A stretch of DNA of 64,000 nucleotides from Polytrichum commune (GCA_950295325.1 OX485806.1:8618001-8682000), one strand, 5' to 3'. Positions 25,411-38,064 are shown, counted from the first letter of the stretch. Translations and numbers: made by a program. Notes: generated by a model not told the origin, from the letters alone.

Positions 25411-27013
25411 GAACCAATTGATGACGTCCTGGTGTCCGCTGCAATTCTTTTTCTCGCAGTTAACATGCTGATGCTGACAAACCTGAAGGTGTTGACCTAC
25501 AAATTCCCCCGGAGATCACCCTCATTTTCAGCTGATATCAGTCCAAAGTTTTCAATATCCCTCCGGGCGAATAGCAAAACAACATGATTGAACAACTTCA
25601 TCAAAAGGCATGACGAAACTTCTCTTGAGAAGAAAAGCATCAATGAGAAAACCCTAATTCTGTAATTCAACATACAATCTGCTTCACCCAGAGGGCGGGG
25701 GCAATGTTCACGACGTGCAATAGTCAGTCTCCCATTATGTTTATCAAATTATAACTTTATCCAGACTGTAATGCCCAATTTGACGGTCTCAGTGCTTGCT
25801 GGTCTGCAACTGCAGCAATTTGCTCTGTCTGCATCCTTCAACCCTCTGAAAATTGAGGGAAGTCAATCAGGCCATGCAGTCCTCAATGACAAATGAGGAT
25901 TCAAGGTTTGCATTCGAACCAAAATTTGGGGTTGCAATACGGTCGACCCAGGTAAAGAAACATCCCTACCACCAAACTTCTGTGAACCTCAATCACCCCA
26001 CTGCAAAATTGGCATGTGGCTAAACATTGGAGTAATTACGGTGAAATTTCAAAAGATCAGCGCTCCCCAGTTTGCATATTTGGAGCACATATAGTTTCTG
26101 CTGTTACATATATCAAGGAAAAGGAAGAAATCTACTGAAAGATTACTTCTTCAGCTCTAAGATTTGCCTCCAACTTTACAGAAACGGACAATCACATTGT
26201 CCTAGTGAAACTGATTCAAAGAGAAATACCTCCATCTAGCAACTTCATAAATGCATGTTTAGAAAAGTTGAGATGGATTTGAGTCATCAAGGTGAGCTCA
26301 AAGCTCAAGTGTGCATAAGGAATATTCCAGATAGTTTGGTTCATTCGTCGGCAACTGACTTTACCCCACTTTAGGTATCTGGTATGCAATAAGAGGCATT
26401 CTTGGTCAGTGCTCGCTGCAATCATAATTACCTGCCAACCCTAATTTCATCCAATCTTCATTTCAGCTGTCCTTTCATCATACCAAGACATAAGGGGCCA
26501 AAACTAAAGAAGTCATTTACACACACATAAGCAAATCACATCTGGTATTACAGTTCATAATTTGAAACATTGTATACAAGGAGGGAGGCAACTCTGATGT
26601 CCCTCAGCCCAAAAGTACATGACAATTCTGAAAGAAAGATGGAGATGTCTAGGTTATCTAAGTGGGTTTCTCTATGACTAAATCAAGAAATAAGAGATAT
26701 CCACTGGCTTTGCTAAGTCCCAAGGAAATTTCAATCCAGTTCCTTGGGAACTCTAAACCCAGAACCCCAGCAATGAAGTATGAGCTATCTTCAAACCATA
26801 GCAAGTGTACCCTCACCTTTCACCGCTTGTGTAAAAGGAAGTTGTGAAAGCACTATATAAGACTACTGAAGATTTTTTCAAATAGAAAATCAGAAACCTT
26901 CTGTGTAACCTACACTAACAAAACTGAATAATTTGTGCTTGTATGACAGGTGGACAATATACAATCACGGTTGCGCCACCTCTGTGTTTTGCACTTGAAG
27001 GATGTTCACTCAA
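25411..27013. other. Spacer upstream of the unrecognised gene and downstream of tetraspanin
   Basis: It holds a possible minus-strand exon ending at about 25399 (CCGGCCTGTCTTCCAGCTGAA followed by GTAACTT) whose phase does not fit the next supported exon. A telomere-box-like AAACCCTAA-type word lies at about 25649. The rest is AT-rich and should include the tetraspanin 3' UTR. No other gene is supported. Confidence 0.4.
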
Positions 27014-30000
27014 CTACACTCTACCATAATGCTTCCGAGAGGCATTGTGGCCAACGAAGCAAGCAACCACGTAGACCACAATCTGCAAAGCAACAAAAAA
27101 GGGGTTTGTTAGAACTTAGAAAACACCCTTATATGCAGGATACTATGAATTGCTAATTCTTTGATTTGAGCAAGATTCTTATATCTCTAAGTGGCAGCTA
27201 CCTAAAAGAACATCTATCCCTCCATCCTTCTTCTGTACCTGCATAATAAATCATGGGAGGTCTATCAAATCATTCCAAATAAACACATTGTTTAGAAACA
27301 CAAACTTTGATCAGGCTCAGCACAATAGAGTTATCCTTCTATTCAACATCATTTTTGGTCGGGAGTAGGTTGCTTTGCATACAACACCTTCCATGTTCAG
27401 CCAGTTTTGGTGCATGCTTGAAGGTGCTGTGGAGAGTTGAATGAAGAATATTCTATATCGGTTCATGAAGGGTCAAACTCATTTTGTGAAGCCAAGAGGT
27501 GCTAAAATGAGTTTGACCCTCAATGAACCACAATAGGTTACTCATCATTCAAATTCAAACACTACCTCCGAGCATGCACCACAAGTGGAAAGAAATTCTT
27601 GGTATTGTGTATGCAAACAACCAATGGGAAATCATAGGGGGCCAACTCCTGACAAAAAGTCTCATTCAATTGCAGGATAATTCTAATGTTCACACAAAAC
27701 CCCATCATGTCAACATGTCTCCTACTATTGTGCAGATTCTCAAAAACGTCTAGCAAAACTAGTCAGGTGCTGATCAAAGCTTACCAGAGAAAAGAAGAGA
27801 ACAAGAGTAACTATGCCTGCAATTCTCCCAGTTTTCTGGATGTCTTGAGCTACTCCACCCCTGCCATTTCAAAACCCAAATTTGAGATCACTGATAGAAA
27901 GAAGAAGGTGCCTTGCAAATTCAGTTTCTCAAGAGAGACAAAACAATCTTACTTGCACATACCCAGTCACCTACCAAGCTCCATGCAATAAATGTCTTAC
28001 TCCACAGGGACAGTTTTTCAAGTCTTTTAAGTTGCCAATCAAAATAAAGAATGGGATATTAAGAAACTTTTAGTACACAGTACATACATACAGAGTTAAA
28101 GAGACATTTCTAGGTGTGACACGACCACACTACGAGTGGTTGCCATGGGGAAGTGAACATACTTGCAAGAATCACAATCATAGCATCTGACAGACGCATC
28201 ATTGGAATATTTTAGACAGTCTGGATTTGAGCTTGAGGTTGTGCCATTTGCAAACGTCCCGGCAGAGGTCAACGCATATCCACACCTGCAGTTAATGTAA
28301 CCCAGATGACCAGTCAGACAACAGATTTTGATTAACAAAAAAGCACACTCTAGAGGTAAGTTACTGGACATGAGAAAAGAAGACTTTTGAGACCTAAACG
28401 CTGTATCTGGATGTAAGTGAAACAAAAGGAAAGAAAATAAAGAAAATAGCTTAACAAAGCCTGCTCAGAGAAATGACTGATCAACTTAGTGAGCTCAGAT
28501 GATCATAATCTATTTAAGAGTATCCTTCTAAGAGAAATTGGAAGAGAAATAGATGATAACTGCCTTAAACTCTTCACAAACTTCCACACGTTCCTGACAG
28601 TTTATAGAGTTCCTGCACTTCTCTTACTCTGCTGGAGGACGGCAGCAGCCAGATTGAATTGGATTCAGGTTCGCATAAGGGTAATCGCCTGGCTGCAATG
28701 AGCAACAAAATAAAAATTCAGTACAGTGACTAATAATAATAATAATAATTGAGTGACTTCAAATTCAAATATCAGACTTGACTGGATCAATTTCAAATAA
28801 CATTATTGAGAATACAAACCAGGTAACAAACTAGACAGGATACAGAAAAGGCACACAATATATCATAATTATAAAACATCAAGAGTCGCTGATATCTGAG
28901 AAATAGTATTTCTGCTTCAAAATCATATGCAATCAAGAGGACCATGCAATTTGAGCACTAAAAACCATTGTCCTCAGAGCAGTAGTCATGGAGTTCGTCT
29001 GATGCTAAATAAGACCCCATAATTACTACATTCTTTGCGAAAGAAGAGAAATAAACCAAGAAACAATTGTTTTCTTAATTCTATTCAGGACCAATATTCC
29101 ATACAATATTTTAACTGTAACTTACCTACTCCTATGGATTCGTTTGGACAAAAGACTGCTAGATATAATAATGGTGTCAATGGTAAGTACCGAGATGGTC
29201 TCAAAGTTTGCACAATTGTCGCTGGCCTCAAGACAAGCCTTCACATGATCCCAGTTTGATTGCTTGTTCAACTACACATGCACAAATTACCAGTACTGGG
29301 GTAGATTAATAGCACAATAAGGGAAACACAAACTACGTCTATCCACTTATAGAAACAGGAGGTTGTAGAACAAATTTGCCCTGTGGCTATTATTTTCTGA
29401 ATTATGATAACCAAGGTCTGAGTACTTATTGAAATTTGAGAGTTGTTCTAAGACTCACCACACACAAGAACAGATAAGTTGAGTGCAATCTGATTCTTGT
29501 GACTATCAAATATCTGCCACTACAAGAAATACTGAAGGTGCATTCTCAATATCAGCTTGCAATAGTGCTTAAAAACTGATCTCAGTAAGGATACCCTGCT
29601 ATCCAAGACATACCTTCCCTTGCACATAACTTGAGTAATTATTGATGTTGTATTCTTGGAAGCTGTCAAAAAAAGAAAAAGAAAGAACGTGCTAAGAACT
29701 AGTGGTACTAAAAGTGAGAAGGCCTGCTCAACTTGAGCATAAACATCCTTAATAGAGGGGCCACATGTCAGCTTAACTTCTAAAGAAGAAAAAGACAAAG
29801 TAAGATTGCTGAGTAAGATTGATTTAAGAAATCAATCCGAGACACTGACATTGCAACTTGACATTGCAAATTCAAGTGGGGATTATACATCAATCCAGGC
29901 TATCATCAATCAATCTTGTCATTTCAATCTCTGATGTGGTCAGTTAACACTGGCAACACAGAAGTACCTGTCAACACGACTAGATAGCAAGGTGCAATCA

Positions 30001-31471
30001 CAGTTCAGACACTTACTTTTGACCAGTTACGTTGTATCCACTTCCTGGACTGGTCACCACGAATCTGGAAACCCCCAGAAGGAATATTAGTGATCTTGCT
30101 GACACTGTCACAAATTATGCTTGGCGTCACAGAGGAGAAATATAGACTTGATGCTGCTCAAAAAGAAGGCAACCATCAAAGCTTTAGTTATTTTAACGTC
30201 ACTTTCCTTCCTTATATGCCTACGTTTAGTATCTTTATTCATGCACTTCTACACTAGGACTGAGCAATGTCGCATCCACCAACATAAGCAAACATCTTCT
30301 TTATCTTTACTCTACCATTTCTGAGCTACCAGTGATTGCGAGAAAACATCCATCAATTTTTTCTTAAGTGGCCCACAGGGTCACATAGGTACTCAGTCTT
30401 GGGTAGAGACTCACATGAATATTATAAAAATTAGGAACGCAAGCAGAACTGCAAACATCAGCACCAGGTACTAAGGCAATTTCGGTTAAGGTGAAAAAGC
30501 ATCAAATATTCCTGATCATAACATGCACCAAAATTAACAGCTTCATTTGACAATCTATAAACACTCTTACAAACTAGAAATGGAAAAGCTAGTGCTGAAC
30601 ATTCTACATCCTACTACACGAACTCAACCTGCACCAAGTTTGTCTAAATTTGAAAAGGATACGGAATAGAGGATGTGTACAATCGCAAACCAAGAGCCAA
30701 AAAGGCCCAGCACAGATCTGCACACCAAATGTCACGAATCAGCAAGTAGAAATATCAACAAAAATACAAGATAAAATAACAGCATACTACACCATATCTA
30801 CAATCCAATTTCTGTTTAGTTGGATACACATCTCAAGCCATAGATTGTTAGTCATAAATTTCAGAGCTAGGGAGTCACGCTTACATCAGCAAGAAAAGTG
30901 CTCCAATAAGAAAAACTGGTACAGTCAAATACTTCTCGCAATCGCCAGGCCTGGTTGCTAGCCATATGCCCAAAGATATAACTGCCAACGACAGCGCCTG
31001 CAGAATTAATCGAAGCTGCCTGATCAGTATTTAGAAATAGCAACTAATCAGAGGAGAAACATCTGTTACCATGTTCCTCGTTTTCCAAGATTCCCAAGCA
31101 AACGTTCCTAAGTATCAATGGAAGAAGTCTCCCATTTCGTCGTACAGCACTGGCTTTGATTTTAAGCGTAAACATGTAACGACTAATCAGGGCAGCGCAG
31201 CCGACCAAGTAAAGTCCACATGCATACTGAGGCTGGACAATGTGAAGGCCTTGAAACAGATGCGTGAGATTTTGCTACAAACTGAAAATTCCAACTGTGC
31301 AATTTGTGCAAAGTCAGCTGCGTGATGTGGAGCTGCAAACGACCAGAATAACATACATCGGAGATGGAGAGGACATCTTCTCTGACTTACCACAGCAAGT
31401 GCATTGACCCACTTCACGAAGAAGGCACTCTTACTAACTGGCCGATCGCTTTTGGAGTACACATCATCCAT
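27014..31471 (-). CDS. Tetraspanin family protein, 11 coding exons
   Basis: A four-span membrane protein that organises membrane microdomains. Coding exons: 31471-31391, 30997-30885, 30717-30663, 30470-30415, 30064-30017, 29662-29614, 29271-29191, 28692-28628, 28285-28163, 27860-27785, 27082-27014. All join in phase to 271 aa ending in TAG, the usual tetraspanin length. TM1 spans about residues 20-42 (ALSLAVISLGIWLAT), TM2 about 53-75, TM3 about 84-110, TM4 about 232-256. The large extracellular loop starts FVVTSPGSG and carries the plant tetraspanin signature NPIQSGCCRPPAECGY, with GCC at 176-178, then CYDCDSCKGG. The start ATG at 31471 lies nine bases inside an exon opened by an AG acceptor at 31481, so a 5' UTR intron is likely. 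The N-terminus (MDDVYSKSDRPVSKS) is longer and more polar than in common angiosperm members. The many small exons are notable; the subfamily is not assigned. Confidence 0.93.
27328..27683. mobile_element. Foldback MITE family M1, copy B (in last tetraspanin intron)
   Basis: This 356-bp inverted repeat matches copy A at 15691-16022. The left arm starts GAGTTATCCTTCTATTCAAC; the right arm, reversed, starts GAATTATCCTGCAATTGAAT. TA lies on each side (27326-27327 and 27684-27685), consistent with a TA target duplication as made by Tc1/mariner-type transposases. The arms share TTTGCATAC and CATTGAGGGTCAAACTCA-like blocks. The central part contrasts AAATGAG/CTCATTT arms. It has no coding capacity. 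Confidence 0.75.
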
Positions 31472-33015
31472 GATTCAAGGCTGCAAAAAAGCTCGATGGT
31501 TGGAAATCTGCCACTCCTCTGTTCACTTCCCTTATTGACAAATAACCTCGTAATGAGAAGGTACTACAGAAACCTGCACTTTCTGTCGCAACGTGAAATC
31601 ATCATCAGTCACACGTACAGGCCCTTATTAATATTTCCAAACAAGATAACCTGGCATGACACATTGCAAATGCTTGAAAAGAACAACACAAGCAAATACA
31701 CGCACATGAAATACTCTGGATCAGTTTTTGCAGACACCACAACTTGGAGATGTCAAACCTAATTCTCTATGGTTTTTTGTAGTCCAATGACTTCTAACCA
31801 AGGGGTTGCACGAGTAGGCTTCAGGACCATTTTACCATGGCCACACTTAGAGATTAAACTTAAGCACACTATTTGTCTTGAAATTCACATAAAAACAGGT
31901 TCTGAAAATCAACAAATTCAAGTGAGGCGCAAAGGGCGATTATCTTGAACATGAGAAGGTGCTGCGCTAGCCAATCCCCTAGTCCATGGCTAAGTGTAGT
32001 GTACTTCTGCGGTTCTACAAGTGAAGACTTCGAACTAAATGGATATTCTGAAGACATCAGCCCTAAGAGTGGCAATCATCGTCAGTCCAGCACAGAAGAT
32101 CCAGGAACAACAATCGGCAAGCTTCTGTCTCTCCAGCAGTTGAAGACAAATTTATGGCTATGGAATGCGAAATGAGGTATAGACAATCATAGTCGTGATG
32201 GATGGTGATACGCAGTGCTTAGCTGCAATATAGCAAATAAGAGCATGGAAAAGTCGGCCAGTAAGCCAAAATCTAAGTTCCAATGGGACTTCGATACCTA
32301 GCTCTTCCTCATTCTACTAATTCTCCTGACAGGCAACGATAACGAAGACTCGCCTTCAAATTGTTCAAAGCAGTCTCTCTACCACATTGTTGGCGTAAGA
32401 ACTAACCAAATTACACAGCGAGTGAAACAAGAAATGACGACGTTCAGAAAGGAAGGACGTGTACAACCGATTTGTAGCTACATCGAGAAACTTCGCGAGG
32501 TGTGAAGCTGAGAAAACTCCTTGTTACCTTTCAAAATGGTTGTAACACCATTGATTCGGAGCACCAAAGCGAGATGATATTCGAGACTTGCAAACTTCTA
32601 CTATGTTCTCGCCTTGTAAACAACTTCTACGCACGAATCGAGCGAAAGAGAGCGAGAAATATTCCTGCGAATGTGGAATTCAAAGCTCCATGATCATCGT
32701 CGATTGCACAAACTCGATAAACCATAGCTTAATTTTGCAAGTACAAGGTAGAGCTTGAAACACACACAGTCCTCTTACCTATCTAAACCGTCAAAACATC
32801 CAAGAAGAAGGAGGCATTGCGAAAGCACAGCTCCAATCGAACTAAGCGTCTTACCACTCCAACGAAAGCATCAATAATGGCAAAATGCTAGGGGAGCCTA
32901 GGTGCTCATCTCCGGGTCACCCTGCTGATCCCCGGGCCACCCGACCTCCTCCTCCTACTGACGACCCTACTTTCCTGGCCTTTATTTCGGCCGAGACCAT
33001 CCTCCGGCCCCACTC
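31472..33015 (-). promoter_or_regulatory. Presumed 5' UTR, 5' UTR intron and promoter of the tetraspanin gene
   Basis: A 9-nt UTR piece (31480-31472) follows a TTTTTTGCAG acceptor. A good donor (GTG/GTAAGA, reverse strand) near 32858 is a candidate for the end of the first non-coding exon, which would give an intron of about 1.4 kb. The GC-rich, CCTCCTCC-containing block at 32884-33015 differs from its surroundings and could be the transcription start region. This is inference from position. Confidence 0.3.
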
Positions 33016-33060
33016 ACCATCTCCGACATTGGTAATAAAGCTAAGTAACTACGCCCAAAG

Positions 33061-34300
33061 GGACCTCTCAAAAGAGCATCAAATGTAGGGAAGGCGAGTT
33101 CGAAGCGGTTTTCTTTGTTAAAATAACCGAAGGTGAGTTAAATTGTTTTTTAAAGGTGTGTATACACATATGTAATTGGCACTGCAATGGTTGAGATGTG
33201 GTTTGGACACATTTCCAACCATTATTGTAAAATTGAGTGAGTAGATCTTCCATAGTTAAGAGTATAAGATTTTCAAAACAACAACATAACATTATTAAGC
33301 AGTGTGGGTTTGTTCATGTGGATCTTGAGAATATAACCATGGGATGCCCCAACCTCGTGTAAGAACATTCATATTAGGTCAGATTGGGTCATCTCTTCTT
33401 GCACTAGGTTGGGCCATCTTATGGTTATATTCTCAAGGCTCACATGAACAAACCCACAATGTTTAATAATGTATATTTACGTCTACAAAAGAGCATCAAA
33501 CATGGGGAAGGTGAGCTAGATGTTCTTTTATGGGGAAGGGTAAGTTGACAATGTTATTTCTCAAGGTGTGTCTACACACAATGGGCATTTGCGGTGGTTG
33601 AGTTGTAGTTTGGGCCCACTTTCAACCACTACTACAAAATTGAGCGAGCATATTTTTTCATAATTGAGGGTTCAAATCCCCCAAAACATCTACAACCACC
33701 CTACAAAAGAGACATCTCAAAAGAGCATCAACACATGGGGGAGGTGACTTTGATGCTCTTTTCTAGCAAAGGGTAAGTTGGCAACATTATATTCTAAGGT
33801 GCGTTTACACACAATGGACAACTATGGTGGTTGAGTTGTAGTTTGGGCCCACTTTCAACCACTACTACAAAGTTGAGTGAGTAGATCTTTCATAATTGAG
33901 AGTTCAAGTCCTCCAAAACACCTCCACATTGGCTAGGGTTGGATTCCTTTCTACCTCCAAACCACCAATCCAACAAGATTGAACCGCAATCACTCAAGAA
34001 AATTGCAAGAAATCATTTCAAGGAGATCCACACGCACAACATGGCAGAATTAGACATAACATTAAGTAACTACACCTAACATTTGGAACCTCTGAAAAGA
34101 GCATCAAACATGACAAGAGGGTGAGTTTGATGTTCTTTATCTAGCAAAGGTAATATTACCTTTCCGAATGTGTTTACACACAATTGGCATCACAGCAGTT
34201 GAGTTGTGGTTCGGGCCCACTTTCAACCATTGCTAGTACAAATTTGAGTGAGTAGATCCTCCGTGATTGAGCGTTCAAGTCCTCCAAAACACATGCACAA
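33061..34300 (+). repeat. Four copies of a roughly 220-bp unit with tRNA-like promoter boxes
   Basis: Units start near 33070, 33487, 33718 and 34086 with AAAGAGCATCAAACATG or a close variant. They continue through GTGTTTACACACAAT, TGGTTGAGTTGTAGTTTGGG, CCCACTTTCAACCA and GTTCAAGTCCTCCAAAACA. Copy 1 is most diverged. In copies 2-4 the word near the 3' end (GGTTCAAATCC at 33669, GTTCAAGTC at about 33902 and 34273) matches a pol III B box, and TGGTTGAGTTG about 74 bp upstream resembles an A box. A tRNA-derived SINE or related tandem repeat is possible, but the box spacing is longer than in a normal tRNA. Confidence 0.7.
33289..33472. mobile_element. Foldback MITE inserted between tandem units
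   Basis: The left arm (ACATTATTAAGCAGTGTGGG, then TTTGTTCATGTG, TTGAGAATATAACCAT) is repeated in reverse at the right end with few differences. The arms are about 75 bp. TA lies outside each end. It sits between units 1 and 2 of the 33-34.3 kb array, so it probably arrived after the array formed. Confidence 0.75.
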
Positions 34301-36270
34301 TGACCCTGAAAGGTTCCTTTCTAGCTCCTCCAAAACTCCAACCCGACAAACTTGACACTCAACCACTCAAGAAATTTGTAAGAAATCATCTCAAGGAGAT
34401 GCACCACGCAATAATGTGGTTATTAGTCACGTTAATCCTTGCCCTTCAAAATGTGTTTAATATGCCCATGGACGTCGATGCTCGACGACATAGGATGAAC
34501 AAAGTTGTCAATTGGATGACCTCCATCCGGTCATTGAAGTTCTCATTCGATAGGGTAGTGACATCAAGGATAAACAATGGAAAAAACATCGCAATTTCAT
34601 TGTGAACTCATTACATCTCTATACATCATGGGTCCTCTACCAATAAAACGATGCATACAAACTTGATTACGATGTACTTTAGTGCATTGGAATCCCATGT
34701 CAATTGCTGACATGTAACATTCCCGACCTTAAATATAATAATAGCATACATGCTCGAAGCTTAAAGTGACAGTTTTAGCACCATGTACCTTATTAGGGTA
34801 CTTACTACACCATTAGCACTTCTTAATATCGTTCTCCATTTGGAGTTGGGTGTTGCTATAAGTTTTTTACTGAGAAACTCGCGTTCTTTTATGAAGTAAG
34901 TCATATCATGCTCATTCATATTAGCTAGTTATGTTATAAGAGTTTGAAAAATGATACTCTTGACATAAAAATATGTCTCTAACATGTCGAACTCCAAATG
35001 GTAAACCACACTACCTAATAGGCCATATCGATGTATATACCATCCACACAAAACCATTAGTGTGCCACATGTCATGCCATAAGGCGGAGATAAAGGGTTA
35101 GTCACGTGAGCTTGCATTTTAATTTACACCCTAAATGTTTAAGGAGGGTCATTTAAATGGGAAGGTGGCCCTCATAAACTCTATTGTAACTCCACTAAAT
35201 ATCCCAATTAGTGTGTGTTACTATTTGGAGTTATGCAACGCTACAACTATTTAATGAGAACATAATACTTTACCAAGCAAAGTCATTTATGTTCTATAAT
35301 GTCTAAACAACCTATTGAAGTTCCAGTAGTAAAATTTGAACTCTTGAGTAGGATGTTATAGCACTACGTAGCTTCGAATAGTAACATGCACTAATTGGAA
35401 TAATCAGTGTAGCTATGTTTGATTGATTGTAAAATTGTTTTCAAAAGCAGCTCTTATATGTTCTTTGCCTAAAATGAACATGGTTTATACATGAGAGATT
35501 AGGATCCCCCACATTTTAGTTTGAATATGGGGAATATCCTATGAAATACAATCAGTCCCACATAACATTGTTACAGATATGAATAATGTTATGATGGCAT
35601 GCTAGAAGATGTGTTGGAATCCTTTTGGGATTTGCCAACACTTGATCAACCGGATAAAAATTAAGGTAAGTTGACAATACTCATTGTGTTTGGAGGTTTG
35701 AATGAATGATTATGTATCTACTTTACATAGGCTCATGGGCCTAGAAGATCCATGGCACTAGAATCTCGTTGTGGGTAGGTTAACAAACATATATAGCCCA
35801 TATACTTTCAGTGACATTTTGGGTCCTCCTATTGTTATGAGCATTTCATTTAGAAGTATCCCAAGGTCACTCTTCTTCATTGGATACCTACATTTGGGGA
35901 GGAATGGGGCAAGGTCTATAGTTAAGAATGGACACCAAAAAGACATGGGTCGCTATGAGATTGGATTGTGTGCTCAAATATATTAACCATTCTAGGGGAT
36001 TCTAGGATTCATTGTAAGCACAATTGGGAGGGTTCTTGCGACCACTTGAGAAGTAAGAGAACATTTTCTTGACTTCTTGTAGCTTTTGCATCTCTACTCG
36101 TATTTCAAAACTTGGAACAACAATCTTTGTGATTTGTGATTGTTAGGACCAGACGAACCAACTTCCAGTCTAATCGGATGGTCAAAATCGCATGTATGAG
36201 TTGGAGGTACCCACAACAAGACCATATACCTTAGGATACAACATAATTGTCTGTAAAGTCTTTGGATCGA
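34301..36270. other. AT-rich spacer, no gene seen
   Basis: It contains a dispersed R1 repeat copy near 35925-36045 and otherwise short open frames without family motifs. I see no RNA gene. Confidence 0.5.
35925..36045 (+). repeat. Dispersed repeat family R1, copy 2
   Basis: It carries GGACACCAAAAAGACATGG, then GAGATTGGATTGTGTGCTCAA, ATTCTAGGATTCAT and CACAATTGGGAGG, in the same order as the other R1 copies. It is uninterrupted and so serves as one comparison for the hAT-like insertion in copy 1. Confidence 0.65.
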
Positions 36271-36600
36271 ACTCCATATGAATTCGAGAGTTTATTTGTA
36301 AAGTCACCAAGGTTTTCTTGAGGCCTATATTTACATGCTAAAAAATGGTGTCGGGCTACTAAAAACTAACATTCTAACATGTCATATACTAGTATAGGAG
36401 GGGGGGGGGGGCAAGCTAGCCTTGAATAGGATTTGTTCCGGGAATTAGGGCCATGTGAAAATCCTACATTAGATCCTAAAGTGCTCTTTGGAAAAAATTG
36501 AGACTAAAAGAAAAGGTCCAAGGAGTGTTACCCAACTTTCAACACTAAGCCATGACATAAGTCAACCCTAACAAACTCTCAATAGAAAAGTCTCTTAAAA
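36270..36600 (+). repeat. Dispersed repeat R2, copy 1 (copy 2 at about 60790-61130)
   Basis: Shared blocks in order include GGTGTCG(G/A)GCTA, CAAGCTAGCCTTG, ATCCTAAA, CACCCAACTTT or ACCCAACTTTCAA, and AATAAAAAGT/AATAGAAAAGTCTCTT-like ends. This copy has an eleven-G run at about 36401. I could not assign a class. Confidence 0.5.
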
Positions 36601-36689
36601 AAAATGGGGGGGGGGTCCCTCTTTGAGACACGTTGTAAATAAATCTATGTTTCCAAAAAAGACTCAAGGAAACGTAACCCACTTCAGAT

Positions 36690-36800
36690 ACATGGGTGTC
36701 ATTCAGTTTGTTTTTCATTTCTCCAACTTCCACCAATTAGATTCACACAACGAACCTCGGGTTGAACCATCGAATCTACGATGAAGCATCATCAGAAAGT
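36690..36800 (+). repeat. Dispersed repeat R3 (also about 47145-47240 and 62080-62175)
   Basis: Three copies share TGGGTG, TCTCCAACTTCTACCAATTA (or near), GATT(C/T)ACA and AAATCTA(C/T)(G/A)(A/G)TGAAGCATCAT. The copies at 47 and 62 kb are each followed by a (TTTA)n run and then a minus-strand R1 copy, so R3 and R1 may be parts of one larger element. Confidence 0.55.
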
Positions 36801-37284
36801 CAGAAATTCAGAATCACACGAGCCCTCATTTAGTTCCAGGTATCGGAAACATACCTTGGTCGATTCCTTAGCCAAACACATAACACCAATCGTGCTTCAC
36901 TATCGAACACAGAGCGGCCATTTAATAAACCTTCCAAAACGTAGCCCAACGTCTTGTAACCCCAACATGTCCATTACGGGTGTCCGTTCCTTGGTCCCCT
37001 CACCCTAACCCACACACCAATGAACTCTCTTATAGGTCTCCGATAGGTGAAGGCAAAAGTAACCAAACACCAACACGCGCACACCCTTACTACTAACATG
37101 AACCGTGAACTAACATGATGCGACCCGAGTCGGTTGTCTTTTCGAGATCCTCATCAACACTCGGAAACTCATCCAAGTGCAGTAGTTCCAAAGTCAATGT
37201 GGGGCCACTAAAGAAAGACAACACATGGTTGAAGTTGGGCCGCCGCAAGAGCCAACTACATATATACATACATATACATGCATT

Positions 37285-37285
<1 letters not shown>

Positions 37286-37362
<77 letters not shown>
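37286..37362. repeat. Microsatellite (TA)n then (GA)31
   Basis: A short TA run is followed by an uninterrupted GA tract of 62 bases ending at 37362. On the opposite strand this is a long CT tract. Confidence 0.97.
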
Positions 37363-37367
<5 letters not shown>

Positions 37368-37634
37368 TGATTGATTCTAACTTTAATCAATCAACCACCG
37401 CAATACACTTTCACTTCACTTCCAATTCGCCTGCCTTGGTGCCACTTTTAACGTGTGTTTTGACCCAGTCCTCGGTGGTCCATTTGAATGCTCTTTTGTT
37501 TCTGTTGTGTCCCAATTGGCCCGTTAAAAGCATCTCTCGACCCTGACCCAGTTCTATGTGTGGGCCCCGCCGCACCCCCCCACCCCCCACTTTGTGTACC
37601 CTTTTGTGCATTTTGCGGCTTCGCCGTCTATTGA

Positions 37635-38064
37635 GGGCCACTTCACACACGGGCCAAGTGCCGTGACCGTGGGATTGTGAGAGCCCAAGAGAAAGTGTCC
37701 GAAGGCCGTCCCGACATACCTCCAATGTCATGGAGTGTGGTCACGGACTCTCGAGTGGAGTGTGAAGTCATTATGTGACCGGGTCCTCAATCAAGTGCTA
37801 TTTCAATGGGTTTCTATTCATGGGGGTCCTCATGCATGATAGACTGGAATAAATCAACGGTTGTGAGCGTTCGGAGTGTTGTGGTCTCCTAGTTTTGTGT
37901 TAGGTCTACTTCCAAGGGTTGGTTTTTGAAAATGGTCCAAGTGACCATGACATAGGATCCATTGGATGCCATGTAGGAAATCCATGTAGGCTTTACATCC
38001 ATCTTGCATTCACATACTCCGTTGGTCCCTCAAGCGTAGTGGTGAAGCGAACTTGGACTGGCTC
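37635..38064 (+). repeat. Dispersed repeat R4, copy 1
   Basis: About 430 bp are shared in the same orientation with 43394-43822, for example GGCCACTTCACACACG, GTGACCGGG(T/C)CCTCAA, TTTTGTGTTAGG and TTGGTCCCTCAAGCGTAGT. Similarity is continuous with small indels. No terminal repeats or coding sequence are evident, so this may be a fragment of a larger element. Confidence 0.8.

Noticed and set aside
25354..25587. Plus-strand open frame with a hydrophobic stretch near 25440-25500
   Set aside because: No homology that I recognise, no splice context, and it overlaps duplicated sequence of the minus-strand gene. Likely chance.
33595..33679. A functional tRNA gene in the 33-34 kb units
   Set aside because: No cloverleaf, no acceptor-stem pairing, and the A-to-B box distance is too long; only promoter-like words remain.
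37115..37546. 143-codon plus-strand frame
   Set aside because: It is largely a translation of the (GA)n microsatellite (alternating Glu-Arg).
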